This document shows positions 1-9,881 of a stretch of DNA of 64,000 bases, piece by piece; within the stretch, counting starts at the first letter, position 1; every line of letters starts with the position of its first letter. Under the pieces are notes generated by a model. It had not been told where the DNA came from and did not search any database. It saw only the letters and a program-made list of their open reading frames with translations. Source of the DNA: Winogradskyella endarachnes (GTDB lineage Bacteria; Bacteroidota; Bacteroidia; Flavobacteriales; Flavobacteriaceae); assembly GCF_009741275.1 (NCBI RefSeq), contig NZ_WOWS01000001.1, forward strand, positions 1 through 64,000. The letters are read 5' to 3'. A program made the translations under genes and the position numbers.

Positions 1-41
1 GCCGATGGTACTGCTTGACTGTGGAAGAGTAGGTCGCCGCC
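1..41 (+). rRNA. rrf: 5S ribosomal RNA, 3' end only
   Basis: The first 41 bases match the 3' part of a Bacteroidota 5S rRNA, including the GTGGAAGAGTAGGTCGCCGCC-like tail that pairs with the 5' end of the molecule. The rest lies outside the window. A T-run and a strong terminator follow, so this is the end of an rRNA operon on the plus strand. The exact 3' end is set by analogy with the family. Confidence 0.85.
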
Positions 42-70
42 TTTTTTATCGATTTATTCGATTTAAATTA

Positions 71-104
71 AACCCTTACTAGACAACTAGTAAGGGTTTT
101 TTCG
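71..104 (+). terminator. Intrinsic terminator of the rRNA operon
   Basis: A perfect 12-bp inverted repeat (AACCCTTACTAG, 71-82, against CTAGTAAGGGTT, 87-98) closes a 4-base loop (ACAA) and runs into a T-rich tract. It lies about 30 bases after the 5S rRNA and should stop plus-strand transcription before the convergent genes that follow. Confidence 0.9.
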
Positions 105-181
105 TTTTTATACCGTTTTTGGTGAATGGTTTTTTTTGAATTAAATTATTGTATGATTTAAATCTGAAAATAAATCAGTTA

Positions 182-415
182 TTACTTCTTTTTAAACATA
201 CTTGTCATAATGGTATTTATGCCAATTGCTAGAAATGAAATAGCAAGAACACATAGTACAATGGATATGATGAGGAGTAAAATGTACAAGGGCTTATCTT
301 TATTACTAAAGCTTATATGGAGCATAATTGGCCCCAAAAACATTAATACCAAACAAATAGCTAGTTGTTTTAAGCCTTTTGTTAATATTTCTTTATCTGT
401 TTTATTGTCTTCCAT
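182..415 (-). CDS. DUF6095 family small membrane protein
   Basis: This 77-residue protein has a short charged N-terminus and two hydrophobic segments (about residues 16-34 and 42-68), with the motif FLGPIMLH in the first and a conserved NKDKPLY turn between them. It ends in a lysine tail (FKKK). This pattern matches the DUF6095 family, which in Flavobacteriaceae is commonly the gene after murQ. Its start overlaps the murQ stop region by 14 bases, so the two are very likely translationally coupled. The function is unknown; an inner-membrane location is inferred. Confidence 0.8.
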   Translation of the reverse strand: MEDNKTDKEILTKGLKQLAICLVLMFLGPIMLHISFSNKDKPLYILLLIISIVLCVLAISFLAIGINTIMTSMFKKK

Positions 416-1214
416 TAATGATACTTTGTCTTACGGATTTATATTTAAATAATAATTCTTGAGCCTTAGTTTCGTTGATATTTAATTCTGTCATTATCAT
501 TTTAATTCCACGTTTCACCAATTTATTATTGCTTAATTGCATATCTACCATTTTATTTCCTTTGACTTTGCCCAATTGAATCATACTAGCTGTTGTAATC
601 ATATTTAAGACTAGTTTTTGTGCTGTACCAGCTTTCATTCTGGAACTTCCAGTAACGAATTCAGGACCAACTATTATTTCAATTGGAAAGTTTGACGTTT
701 CTGATAATGGACTGTTTTTATTACATGTAATACATGATGTAGTTATGTTATTTTTATTACACATTTCTAATGCATGAATAACATAAGGTGTTGTTCCTGA
801 AGCTGCAATACCAATAACAATATCATTCTGTGATATATTATAGTCAACCAAATCTTGCCAGCCCTGTTTGATTGAATCTTCTGCATTTTCCACAGCTTTT
901 CTAATTGCTTTATCACCACCTGCTATTAATCCAATAACTAAATCTTGTGAGACTCCAAATGTAGGAGGGCATTCAGATGCATCTAAAATCCCGAGCCTTC
1001 CACTTGTACCTGCTCCTAGATAAAATAATCTTCCTCCCTTTTTTAATTTTAAAACAACTTGGGCGATTACTTTTTCTATTTGAGGTAATGATTTTTCTAC
1101 AGCTAATGGTACTAACTTGTCTTCATTATTAATTGAGGTTATAATCTCATTAATAGACATATCTTCCAAATTATTATATTTAGAATCTTGCTCTGTTGTT
1201 TTTGTAAATGACAT
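402..1214 (-). CDS. murQ: N-acetylmuramic acid 6-phosphate etherase
   Basis: MurQ cleaves the lactyl ether of MurNAc 6-phosphate to give GlcNAc 6-phosphate and D-lactate during peptidoglycan recycling in the cytoplasm. The 270-residue protein has the SIS fold with the sugar-phosphate loop GAGTSGRLG (residues 67-75), then DASECPPTF with the catalytic Glu at about 81, then GIAASGTTPYV and TGSSRMKAGTAQK. I chose the ATG at 1214 because homologues start with MSFTKTTEQDSKY. A longer frame opens at 1262, but its extra 16 residues are not family-like and would overlap the upstream gene. It lies downstream of DUF4249 and overlaps DUF6095, suggesting one operon. Confidence 0.93.
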   Translation of the reverse strand: MSFTKTTEQDSKYNNLEDMSINEIITSINNEDKLVPLAVEKSLPQIEKVIAQVVLKLKKGGRLFYLGAGTSGRLGILDASECPPTFGVSQDLVIGLIAGGDKAIRKAVENAEDSIKQGWQDLVDYNISQNDIVIGIAASGTTPYVIHALEMCNKNNITTSCITCNKNSPLSETSNFPIEIIVGPEFVTGSSRMKAGTAQKLVLNMITTASMIQLGKVKGNKMVDMQLSNNKLVKRGIKMIMTELNINETKAQELLFKYKSVRQSIINGRQ

Positions 1215-1254
1215 ATGTAGGATAATTATATAGGATGTATTACTGTTGGTTGAA

Positions 1255-2070
1255 TTATTCAATAATATAATTTTCTTCTACTACTTCTGATAATCTGAAA
1301 TAGCCAAAAGGGTAGTTATCTTCATTGGTTATGTTTACACAATTTCCTCTTACTGTTGCAGGTTGAGTTTCAAATGGACCGCCTCCATCATCGCTTCCTT
1401 GCTGTAATAATAGATACATATACTCATAAAATTGATTTGAAATACCAAAATGTTTAATTGTGAGTTCGTCTCCAGATTCTAAGTCTTCATCTGAATAAAA
1501 TCCAAATATTTGATTACCATCTATAAATTCGTCTTCGGCTACATCTAAGGAAGGTGGATTTGAAATATTGGTGGAATATTCAAAAAAGTAATAATTATCT
1601 ATGTTTAGCGGATCTGTAAAATATACTTTTACTTCAATCTCATCACCTGTAAACCCTCCATCATTATTCTGCTCAATGTAGTCTATAGGGACAACTGATT
1701 TTAAAGTTTCTGTGGCCGTATAAACTTCATCTTCATAATTTATAAATAATTGATATTCTGCATCGATAACAGGAATAAAATCAAAATTTCTATAGATACC
1801 AGAGTTATTTTCTTCTATAAAATTGAATGTAGTTCCATTATTATCTATAATTTGAACAATAGCATTATTTGCTGGAGGAATTGTTTCATCATAAAAAGGA
1901 GCAGAAAGAGATAATTTTACACTCTGTTCATTCCCAGTTGTATTTTTATACCAGTTTATAGAGGCTTCAATCACTAGTCTTGGCTCTACTTCGTTTAGAT
2001 TTACATCAATGACATCTTCACATGTAAAGCACAAAGAAAGAAATATGATTATGACTATATTTTTTTTCAT
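1255..2070 (-). CDS. DUF4249 domain-containing lipoprotein
   Basis: The 271-residue protein begins with a hydrophobic signal and a lipobox-like LCFTCEDVIDVNLNE start, followed by EPRLVIEASI and Ig-like beta-strand sequence. This matches the DUF4249 family of Bacteroidota outer-membrane lipoproteins. Many members are longer (about 350-400 residues), so this is a short member. It starts 2 bases after the stop of a TonB-dependent receptor, the usual pairing, which suggests the two form a surface uptake complex. The substrate cannot be read from the sequence. Confidence 0.8.
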   Translation of the reverse strand: MKKNIVIIIFLSLCFTCEDVIDVNLNEVEPRLVIEASINWYKNTTGNEQSVKLSLSAPFYDETIPPANNAIVQIIDNNGTTFNFIEENNSGIYRNFDFIPVIDAEYQLFINYEDEVYTATETLKSVVPIDYIEQNNDGGFTGDEIEVKVYFTDPLNIDNYYFFEYSTNISNPPSLDVAEDEFIDGNQIFGFYSDEDLESGDELTIKHFGISNQFYEYMYLLLQQGSDDGGGPFETQPATVRGNCVNITNEDNYPFGYFRLSEVVEENYIIE

Positions 2071-2072
2071 GA

Positions 2073-4448
2073 TTAAAATTTAAAATTATAAGATATAGAA
2101 GGTACCATTCCAAAAATAGCTAATTTAACAGCTTCGTTACGGCCAGTATCGCTATTTTCTCTAAACGAAATACTTGCAGCATTTTTACGTCCATAGATAT
2201 TGTAAATTCCGAAAACCCATTCACCTTTAAAATTGCTTTTACTTTCTGGTTTTGCGTTATAAGTTGCAGAAATATCTAAGCGATGATAAGATGGTAATCT
2301 GCTTGAATTTCTAGCCTCATAATTTGGAATAATAATCCCATTATATTCATATTGACTATTTGGATAGGTTGTTGGTTGACCTGTTTGAAATATGAAATTG
2401 GAACTTAATGACCACTTTTTATTAAGTTCATAACTTGCTGTTAAAGAAATATCATGAGTTTTATCATATGCTGTATTATACCATTCTCCATTATTAATTC
2501 CGGTTTCTATAGGCGTTCTTCCTGGAGTCTTTTGTTCAGATTTTGAAAGCGTATATGCTAACCAACCAGTAAATTTACCTTCATTTTTTCTCAGTAAAAC
2601 TTCTAAGCCATAGGCTCTCGCTTTTCCGTTCAAAATAATTTGTTCTATGGCATCATTTGCAGTTAAATTTGCGCCATCAATATAATCGATTCTATTTTTT
2701 ATGGTTTTATAGAAACTTTCAACCTCTAAAGAGTAGGCGCTATTTTTAAATGTTTTAAAATACCCAATTGCTACTTGATCTAACAATTGTGGTTTAGTGT
2801 ATTTTCCACTTGGAGTCCATACATCTAAAGGTGTAGGCGAATTAGTGTTAGATAATAAATGTAAATATTGACTCATTCTATTATAGCTAGCCTTAACTGA
2901 AGAAACATTGTTTAATTGGTAAGCAATTGCAAACCTTGGTTCTAAATTTGTGAAAGATTCAATGACATCACTTCTATTGTAGGTTTCGGTACCTATAGGT
3001 TCACCTTTTTCATATATACCAATTTCTTCGTTAAAAGTTACGGCTAAATCATCTTCATATATATTGAGTTCATTTTGGCCAAGTCGATGAAACATACTAA
3101 GCCTAGTGCCATAACTAATAGATAGTTTATCACTTATGTTCTGCTCTGCATCTATATATATTGCATTTTCTAATGCGTATTTATCTATTAGTTTATAAGG
3201 GTTAATTCCAGATGTTTCTGTAGTTGGATTAATTTCACCTGGATTAAAATCGTTGTACATACTGTTTAACCCATATTCGAGTTTAAAATTATTATTTATG
3301 TAATGTTTAAAATCGTATTTAAGGTTGAAATTTTTTATACCAGAAACCCAATCAAATTCAACGAAACTCAATTCTAAACCGTAATAATAATCTGAATATA
3401 TTAGTGATAAGTTAGAAAACAGTTTATCTGAAAATAAATGGTTCCATCTAAAGTTTAATACCGTATTACCAAAAGTATTTTGGAAACTATCTGAAATTTC
3501 AAAGACATCGCGCCCAAAATAACCAGATAAATAAACGTTATTATTATTGTTAAGGTTGTAACTTAATTTAGTGTTTAGATCATAAAATAGTGCTTTACTA
3601 TCTATATCAAACAGAGGAAGAAATAAATGTGCATAACTGCTTCTTCCTCCAATTAAAAAAGACCCTTTTTCTTTTTTAATAGGCCCTTCTGCTAATAGTC
3701 TACTGGATATTAGGCCAATTCCGCCATTCATATGAAAAGAATTACTATTCCCTTCTTTCTGATAAATATCTAAAACAGACGATACTCGTCCACCGTATTT
3801 AGCAGGAATTCCGCCTTTATACAATTTTAAATCTTTAATAGCATCTGGATTAAATACAGAAAAGAAACCAAATAAATGTGACGAATTAAAAATTGTAGCT
3901 TCGTCTAATAAGATTAAATTTTGATCGGCAGCTCCACCTCTTACGTTAAAACCAGAGGCTCCTTCGCCAGCATTGGTAACTCCTGGTAGCAGTGTTATAG
4001 ATTTTATAACATCTACTTCACCTAAAACAACTGGCATATTCTTTATGGTTTTAATGGATAAAGAATTAACACTCATTTGAGGTTTTTTAATATTAAGTTT
4101 TTCAATATTTTCTGTAATAACAACTTCGTCTAAATTTTCTGCAGATTCTTCAAGTTTAAAACTGAAAGATTGGTTAGACGTTAGTTCTACGTTCTTTGTT
4201 AATGTTTTAAAACCAAGATAACTTATTTGAATATCATACGTACCGGAAGGTAATGTAATTGAATAGAAACCATATTCATTAGTCATGGTTCCTGTTTGTA
4301 ATTCTGGTATTATAATATTAACACCAATTAGAGTCTCGTTACTAAGTTTATCGGTTATGGTACCACTTATGGTAAATTTTTCTTGAGCTTTTACATTAAA
4401 GCTACTTAATGAGAAACAGAGTAAAAGACCTCTGAAAAATAATTTCAT
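2073..4448 (-). CDS. TonB-dependent receptor with carboxypeptidase-like regulatory domain
   Basis: This 791-residue outer-membrane protein has a signal peptide (about residues 1-21, ending VKAQ), a carboxypeptidase-D-like regulatory beta-sandwich (about 24-110; GTITDKLSNETLIGVNI), a plug domain (about 115-230; NVRGGAADQNLILLD and YKGGIPAKYGGRVSS), and then a long beta-barrel region ending in Phe (SYNFKF). The family imports bound substrates with energy from TonB-ExbBD. It is the first gene of a tight run with the DUF4249 lipoprotein, and murQ and DUF6095 may be cotranscribed. Its substrate is unknown; the link to murQ hints at, but does not prove, a cell-wall sugar or peptide. Confidence 0.9.
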   Translation of the reverse strand: MKLFFRGLLLCFSLSSFNVKAQEKFTISGTITDKLSNETLIGVNIIIPELQTGTMTNEYGFYSITLPSGTYDIQISYLGFKTLTKNVELTSNQSFSFKLEESAENLDEVVITENIEKLNIKKPQMSVNSLSIKTIKNMPVVLGEVDVIKSITLLPGVTNAGEGASGFNVRGGAADQNLILLDEATIFNSSHLFGFFSVFNPDAIKDLKLYKGGIPAKYGGRVSSVLDIYQKEGNSNSFHMNGGIGLISSRLLAEGPIKKEKGSFLIGGRSSYAHLFLPLFDIDSKALFYDLNTKLSYNLNNNNNVYLSGYFGRDVFEISDSFQNTFGNTVLNFRWNHLFSDKLFSNLSLIYSDYYYGLELSFVEFDWVSGIKNFNLKYDFKHYINNNFKLEYGLNSMYNDFNPGEINPTTETSGINPYKLIDKYALENAIYIDAEQNISDKLSISYGTRLSMFHRLGQNELNIYEDDLAVTFNEEIGIYEKGEPIGTETYNRSDVIESFTNLEPRFAIAYQLNNVSSVKASYNRMSQYLHLLSNTNSPTPLDVWTPSGKYTKPQLLDQVAIGYFKTFKNSAYSLEVESFYKTIKNRIDYIDGANLTANDAIEQIILNGKARAYGLEVLLRKNEGKFTGWLAYTLSKSEQKTPGRTPIETGINNGEWYNTAYDKTHDISLTASYELNKKWSLSSNFIFQTGQPTTYPNSQYEYNGIIIPNYEARNSSRLPSYHRLDISATYNAKPESKSNFKGEWVFGIYNIYGRKNAASISFRENSDTGRNEAVKLAIFGMVPSISYNFKF

Positions 4449-4540
4449 ATGTGATGAATATTGAATAGATTGATATCGTTTTTATAATACAACGACTAAC
4501 TGCTATTGATGTTACACTAAAAATAAATTAAAAGCATAAA

Positions 4541-4564
4541 AAAAGCTTCTCGAAAGAAGCTTTT
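4541..4564 (-). terminator. Intrinsic terminator after isocitrate dehydrogenase
   Basis: A perfect 10-bp inverted repeat (AAAAGCTTCT and AGAAGCTTTT) with loop CGAA lies 26 bases after the stop codon of the minus-strand isocitrate dehydrogenase gene. On the minus strand it continues as a T-run. Confidence 0.85.
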
Positions 4565-4589
4565 TAACATAATATTAATCTAACAACTA

Positions 4590-6824
<2,235 letters not shown>

Positions 6825-6857
6825 TTAGTGTAAAATGTTGCTTAAAATTAAGCAGAG

Positions 6858-6865
6858 CAAATATA
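6858..6865 (-). promoter_or_regulatory. -7 promoter element of icd
   Basis: The minus strand reads TATATTTG, a perfect match to the Bacteroidota -7 consensus TAnnTTTG, about 48 bases before the icd start. No clear TTG box was found at the usual distance upstream. Confidence 0.6.
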
Positions 6866-6958
6866 CGAAAACGTTTGATTTTTACAGTTGCTAGATTAAT
6901 AGTAAAGCACACCATTATTTAAGGAATTAATAATTTATTAGTTAATACCACCAATTTA

Positions 6959-7531
6959 TTATTTTATCTTAATATTAAAGCTTTTTAAAAGTCCTGAAAG
7001 GTTGTTTTTTGAAAATAACGCATTTTTAATTTGGTTGTATGATGGATTGATGTTGAAATTAACAGCAGTAGTAAAATTAGCGTGTTCTAGGTTAGTTTTT
7101 TCAAAAATAGATTTGTTTAAATCACAGTTATTAAAGTTTACTTGTTTGGCTTCAGTTTCTGTAAAATCTACTTGGTGCATGGTACAATTGTCAAACTTTG
7201 TTTTGTTAATTTTTAGTTGATAGAAGCTACTTAAATTTAAATTGCAATTTTTGAAATTAAAGGATTGTAAAAATGAATTACAATTTTGAAATAATACACC
7301 TATAATTTTACAACCGGTAAAATTAGCATCGTTAAAAACGGTATGCATAACATTTACGTTACTAAAATTACAGTCTACAAAATCACATTGCATAAAATTG
7401 ATATTAGAAATATCTGAGTTTTCAAAATTACAATTAGTAAATGTACAATCTAAATATTCTGCTTTAGTGAGTAGGTTAGTAGTAAAATCTTTTGAGTTGA
7501 AATACTTATTATCTATTAATGGTAAGTTCAT
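6959..7531 (-). CDS. Pentapeptide repeat-containing protein
   Basis: The 190-residue protein consists almost wholly of A(D/N)LXX-type pentapeptide units such as CTFTNCNFENSDISNINF and CDFVDCNFSNVNVMHT. These predict a right-handed quadrilateral beta-helix. Unusually many Cys and Asn residues occupy the repeat positions. I chose the ATG at 7531: the frame also opens with a TTG at 7546, but that codon lies next to a likely -7 element (TTCTTTTG on the minus strand, 7545-7552, one mismatch). No signal peptide is visible. Some family members mimic DNA and protect gyrase, but nothing here shows that role. Confidence 0.85.
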   Translation of the reverse strand: MNLPLIDNKYFNSKDFTTNLLTKAEYLDCTFTNCNFENSDISNINFMQCDFVDCNFSNVNVMHTVFNDANFTGCKIIGVLFQNCNSFLQSFNFKNCNLNLSSFYQLKINKTKFDNCTMHQVDFTETEAKQVNFNNCDLNKSIFEKTNLEHANFTTAVNFNINPSYNQIKNALFSKNNLSGLLKSFNIKIK

Positions 7532-7610
7532 TTTGCAAGAATACAAAAGAATTAACTGTAATTAAAAATAAAAGTGTATTTAGAATGAAGAATGAAATAG
7601 AATATATTAT

Positions 7611-7660
7611 AAAAAGCAAAAAGCCATATCACTCAGAATAATCTGTGTTGATATGGCTTT
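7611..7660 (-). terminator. Intrinsic terminator upstream of the pentapeptide gene
   Basis: On the minus strand AAAGCCATATC (7660-7650) pairs with GATATGGCTTT (7630-7620). The stem continues into a partly paired inner helix (ACAGA/TCTGA-type, 7632-7648), and a T-rich run follows (TTTTTGCTTTTT). It lies about 80 bases before the pentapeptide gene start, with no protein gene immediately upstream, so it ends a non-coding transcript or acts as an attenuator. Confidence 0.65.
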
Positions 7661-7809
7661 CTTAGAAACAATACTAACTTTATCTATTAGCTTTCGCTTA
7701 TGCAATTAAAACGCAATCGCTTTAATTTAGAAAAAGGTTTTATGTTTCAAAATTCGAAACATTTTATATCTTTCAAAATGTATTGACCTGATATTACTCT
7801 GTTTCTAAG
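7661..7809 (-). ncRNA. Possible structured minus-strand small RNA
   Basis: On the minus strand a 10-base sequence CTTAGAAACA (7809-7800) can pair perfectly with TGTTTCTAAG (7670-7661) to close a region of 149 bases. Inside it are three short perfect hairpins: CATTTT/AAAATG (7760-7780), ATGTTTC/GAAACAT (7742-7762, overlapping the first by three bases) and AATTAAA/TTTAATT (7704-7727). A strong terminator starts directly after the closing stem. This layout suits a small RNA or a long leader of the pentapeptide gene. No match to a named family could be made by eye, and no good promoter was found. Confidence 0.3.
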
Positions 7810-7985
7810 GTTTGTTTTTTTTTGATGTTTTTCTAATTAATTGAATTCACAACAATTAGATATTAACATTGCTCATTTTTTTCATATTAACTTTCGTTTC
7901 CATTACTTTTTTAAGCTTTAAACGTTAATATAATAAACTACATATGTACTTTATTATATCTTTTGTTTATGATTGCTACACAAAC

Positions 7986-8000
7986 ACTTGTTAAACAAGT
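7986..8000. repeat. 15-base perfect palindrome, operator-like
   Basis: ACTTGTT and AACAAGT flank a single central A, a perfect 7+1+7 inverted repeat in a non-coding stretch. The size suits a dimeric regulator site. It lies inside the small 34-codon plus-strand frame at 7969-8073, about 20 bases after its ATG. No regulator can be assigned. Confidence 0.4.
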
Positions 8001-8200
8001 TGCTTTACAATCTCAAAAAACAACCTTAATACATAAAGAACGTGTCTCTATAATAATTAACGCTGATTTGTAAAATAATTCAAATCCTTTTGTTAATTGT
8101 TTTGTAAAAGTATGTGTTTTTTATGAATATCTGTAAATTTTAACAATTTAGATATCAACAATTTATAAACTAGAGTTATTAACAAATGTTTGTAATCAAA

Positions 8201-8226
8201 AAAAGCCTTCTAAAAAGAAGGCTTTT
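8201..8226 (-). terminator. Intrinsic terminator after rplS
   Basis: A perfect 11-bp inverted repeat (AAAAGCCTTCT and AGAAGGCTTTT) with an AAAA loop lies 22 bases after the rplS stop codon. It is followed on the minus strand by a T-run. Confidence 0.88.
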
Positions 8227-8248
8227 AATTATAAAATATAAGTTTGAA

Positions 8249-8599
8249 TTATCTTCTAACTTCTTTGATTCTTGCTTTTTTACCAGTAAGACCTCTAAAG
8301 TAGTATATTCTAGCTCTACGTACTTTACCACGTTTATTAACTTCAATTTTTTGTAAGGCTGGTAAGTTAACCGGGAAGATACGCTCTACTCCAATAGTAC
8401 CAGACATTTTACGAATTGTAAACGTTTCAGAAGAACCAGCTCCTTTACGTTGTAATACTACACCTTTAAAGAACTGTGTACGTGTTTTACTTCCTTCTTT
8501 TATTTCATAGAATACTGTGATTGTATCACCAGCTCCAAATTCTGGTAAGTCTTTACGAGTTACAAATTCGTCTTGTACAAATTTTACTAAAGAATTCAT
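8249..8599 (-). CDS. rplS: Large-subunit ribosomal protein L19
   Basis: L19 lies at the interface of the two ribosomal subunits and helps form an intersubunit bridge. The 116-residue protein has the family signatures FGAGDTITVFYEIKEG, QFFKGVVLQRKGAGSSETFT, GVERIFPVNLP and KRGKVRRARIYYFRG. The length is normal. It has its own promoter (8673-8702) and terminator, so it can be transcribed separately from trmD upstream, although read-through from trmD is possible. Confidence 0.97.
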   Translation of the reverse strand: MNSLVKFVQDEFVTRKDLPEFGAGDTITVFYEIKEGSKTRTQFFKGVVLQRKGAGSSETFTIRKMSGTIGVERIFPVNLPALQKIEVNKRGKVRRARIYYFRGLTGKKARIKEVRR

Positions 8600-8672
8600 T
8601 TTGTTTTATTTATAAAAGTTGATTTAAAGCAACATTCACGATTTTCGCCAGAGGTTAGTCTAAATTGGTTTG

Positions 8673-8702
8673 CAAAAGTAATGCTTTTTATAAAATATGC
8701 AA
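8673..8702 (-). promoter_or_regulatory. Promoter of rplS
   Basis: The minus strand has TTG (8702-8700), a 19-base spacer and TACTTTTG (8680-8673). This fully matches the flavobacterial promoter pattern TTG-N17-23-TAnnTTTG and is the best match seen in the window. The predicted transcript has a leader of roughly 65-70 bases before the rplS start at 8599, long enough for autoregulation by a ribosomal protein, which is not shown. Confidence 0.75.
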
Positions 8703-8737
8703 TGCTTTAGAGTATTATTTTTAATTATGAAATTTAT

Positions 8738-9064
8738 TTATGGTCTAAATTCTTTTTTTGAAAATTCTGTTATCGCTAACATTATTAACCCTATTGCAAA
8801 AATTAAATACGATAAACTCTTAACTATAGAAGAAATACCTTGAATTTGTAACATTGTATCCATGCTACTTCTACCTGCAATGGTTATTATTATAAGACTT
8901 GTTAAATAAGAAATACAAACTAATAAATAACCAATTAATATCATCCATGTTGCTGGCGTTCTTTTTTTTATAAAAAGTATAATTGTAGCAGTTAATATTA
9001 TTAACATTGTAAAACCATACATTGACTGACCTATTGAAAATAAAATTTCTGTTGAATTATTCAT
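8738..9064 (-). CDS. Small three-helix membrane protein, function unknown
   Basis: This 108-residue protein has three hydrophobic segments: about residues 12-32, 40-65 (with a short GRSS break after it) and 83-102. The C-terminus is charged (EFSKKEFRP). No conserved catalytic motif is visible and I do not recognise the family. It begins 6 bases after trmD ends and must be cotranscribed with it. It sits between trmD and rplS, which are usually neighbours. Codon use looks like its surroundings. An inner-membrane location is inferred. Confidence 0.75.
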   Translation of the reverse strand: MNNSTEILFSIGQSMYGFTMLIILTATIILFIKKRTPATWMILIGYLLVCISYLTSLIIITIAGRSSMDTMLQIQGISSIVKSLSYLIFAIGLIMLAITEFSKKEFRP

Positions 9065-9070
9065 AGCGTA

Positions 9071-9751
9071 TTATTTATCTTCTAAAAGGTCAGGCCGTCT
9101 TTCTAGTGTTCTTTTATAAGCTTGTTCTTCTCGCCATTTTTCAATCTTTGCAAAATTTCCGCTAAACAAAACTTCAGGAACCTTCATGCCATCATATTCT
9201 CTAGGTTTTGTATAAATAGGAGGTGCTAATAAGTTATCTTGAAACGAATCGGTTAAGGCAGAGGTTTCATTTCCTAAAACTCCTGGAATTAATCTTATTA
9301 CTGCGTCGCATAGAACTGCAGCTCCTAATTCACCTCCAGAGAGCACATAATCGCCTATTGATATTTCGCGTGTGATAAATTTATCTCTAACACGTTGGTC
9401 TACACCTTTATAATGTCCGCAAAGAATAATAATATTTTCTTTTAAAGATGTTTGGTTGGCAATGCTTTGATTTAATTGCTCACCATCTGGTGTCATGTAT
9501 ATAATTTCGTCATAATTACGTTCTTCTTGTAACTTAGAAATGCATTTATCAATGGGAGCAATAGACATTACCATACCTGCACCACCTCCAAACTGAGTGT
9601 CGTCTACAGATTTATAGTTGCCCGTTGCATAATCTCTTAAATTATGAAAGTGTACTTCTACTAATCCTGCTTCTATAGCACGTTTTAAAATTGAGGCTTC
9701 AAACGGGCTTTTTAAAAGTTCTGGTAAAACAGTAATTATATCTATGCGCAT
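9071..9751 (-). CDS. trmD: tRNA (guanine(37)-N1)-methyltransferase
   Basis: TrmD methylates N1 of G37, next to the anticodon, using S-adenosylmethionine, and so prevents +1 frameshifting. The 226-residue protein has the SPOUT knot motifs: the start [48 protein letters not shown] and [10 protein letters not shown]. The C-terminal helical domain carries [17 protein letters not shown]. Length is normal. A -7 element (TATCTTTG) lies 20 bases upstream. The gene is followed after 6 bases by a small membrane protein. Confidence 0.97.
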   Translation of the reverse strand: MRIDIITVLPELLKSPFEASILKRAIEAGLVEVHFHNLRDYATGNYKSVDDTQFGGGAGMVMSIAPIDKCISKLQEERNYDEIIYMTPDGEQLNQSIANQTSLKENIIILCGHYKGVDQRVRDKFITREISIGDYVLSGGELGAAVLCDAVIRLIPGVLGNETSALTDSFQDNLLAPPIYTKPREYDGMKVPEVLFSGNFAKIEKWREEQAYKRTLERRPDLLEDK

Positions 9752-9770
9752 AGGTATTTTATATAGTTAG

Positions 9771-9778
9771 CAAAGATA
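9771..9778 (-). promoter_or_regulatory. -7 promoter element of trmD
   Basis: The minus strand reads TATCTTTG, a perfect TAnnTTTG match, 20 bases before the trmD start. The leader would therefore be short. No convincing upstream TTG box is visible. Confidence 0.55.
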
Positions 9779-9881
9779 GGGTTAATTGAGGTAAGTTATT
9801 ACAGGTAATTAAGGTGCTGTTTTTTTATTAAAAAAACATAATCATACATTACGGATTAAGTTTAAATTAGATACTGTTAGC

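Larger units (their letters stand above)
7532..8248. other. 717-base stretch without a clear protein gene
   Basis: This stretch lies between two minus-strand genes (pentapeptide protein and rplS). It contains the rplS terminator (8201-8226), a second minus-strand terminator (7611-7660), a possible structured RNA just upstream of that (7661-7809), and a 15-base perfect palindrome (7986-8000). The only open frames are tiny: a 34-codon plus-strand frame at 7969-8073, and minus-strand frames of 15 codons (7856-7903) and 11 codons (7727-7762). None resembles a known protein. The rest is very A+T rich. Confidence 0.6.

Noticed and set aside
1215-1262. Longer murQ start at 1262
   Set aside because: The extra 16 residues do not match the family and would overlap the DUF4249 gene; ATG 1214 gives the usual start.
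7532-8248. tRNA, tmRNA or RNase P RNA in the long non-coding stretch
   Set aside because: No cloverleaf, T-loop (GGTTCGAATCC type) or conserved RNase P or tmRNA blocks were seen; only the weaker case for an unnamed small RNA remains.
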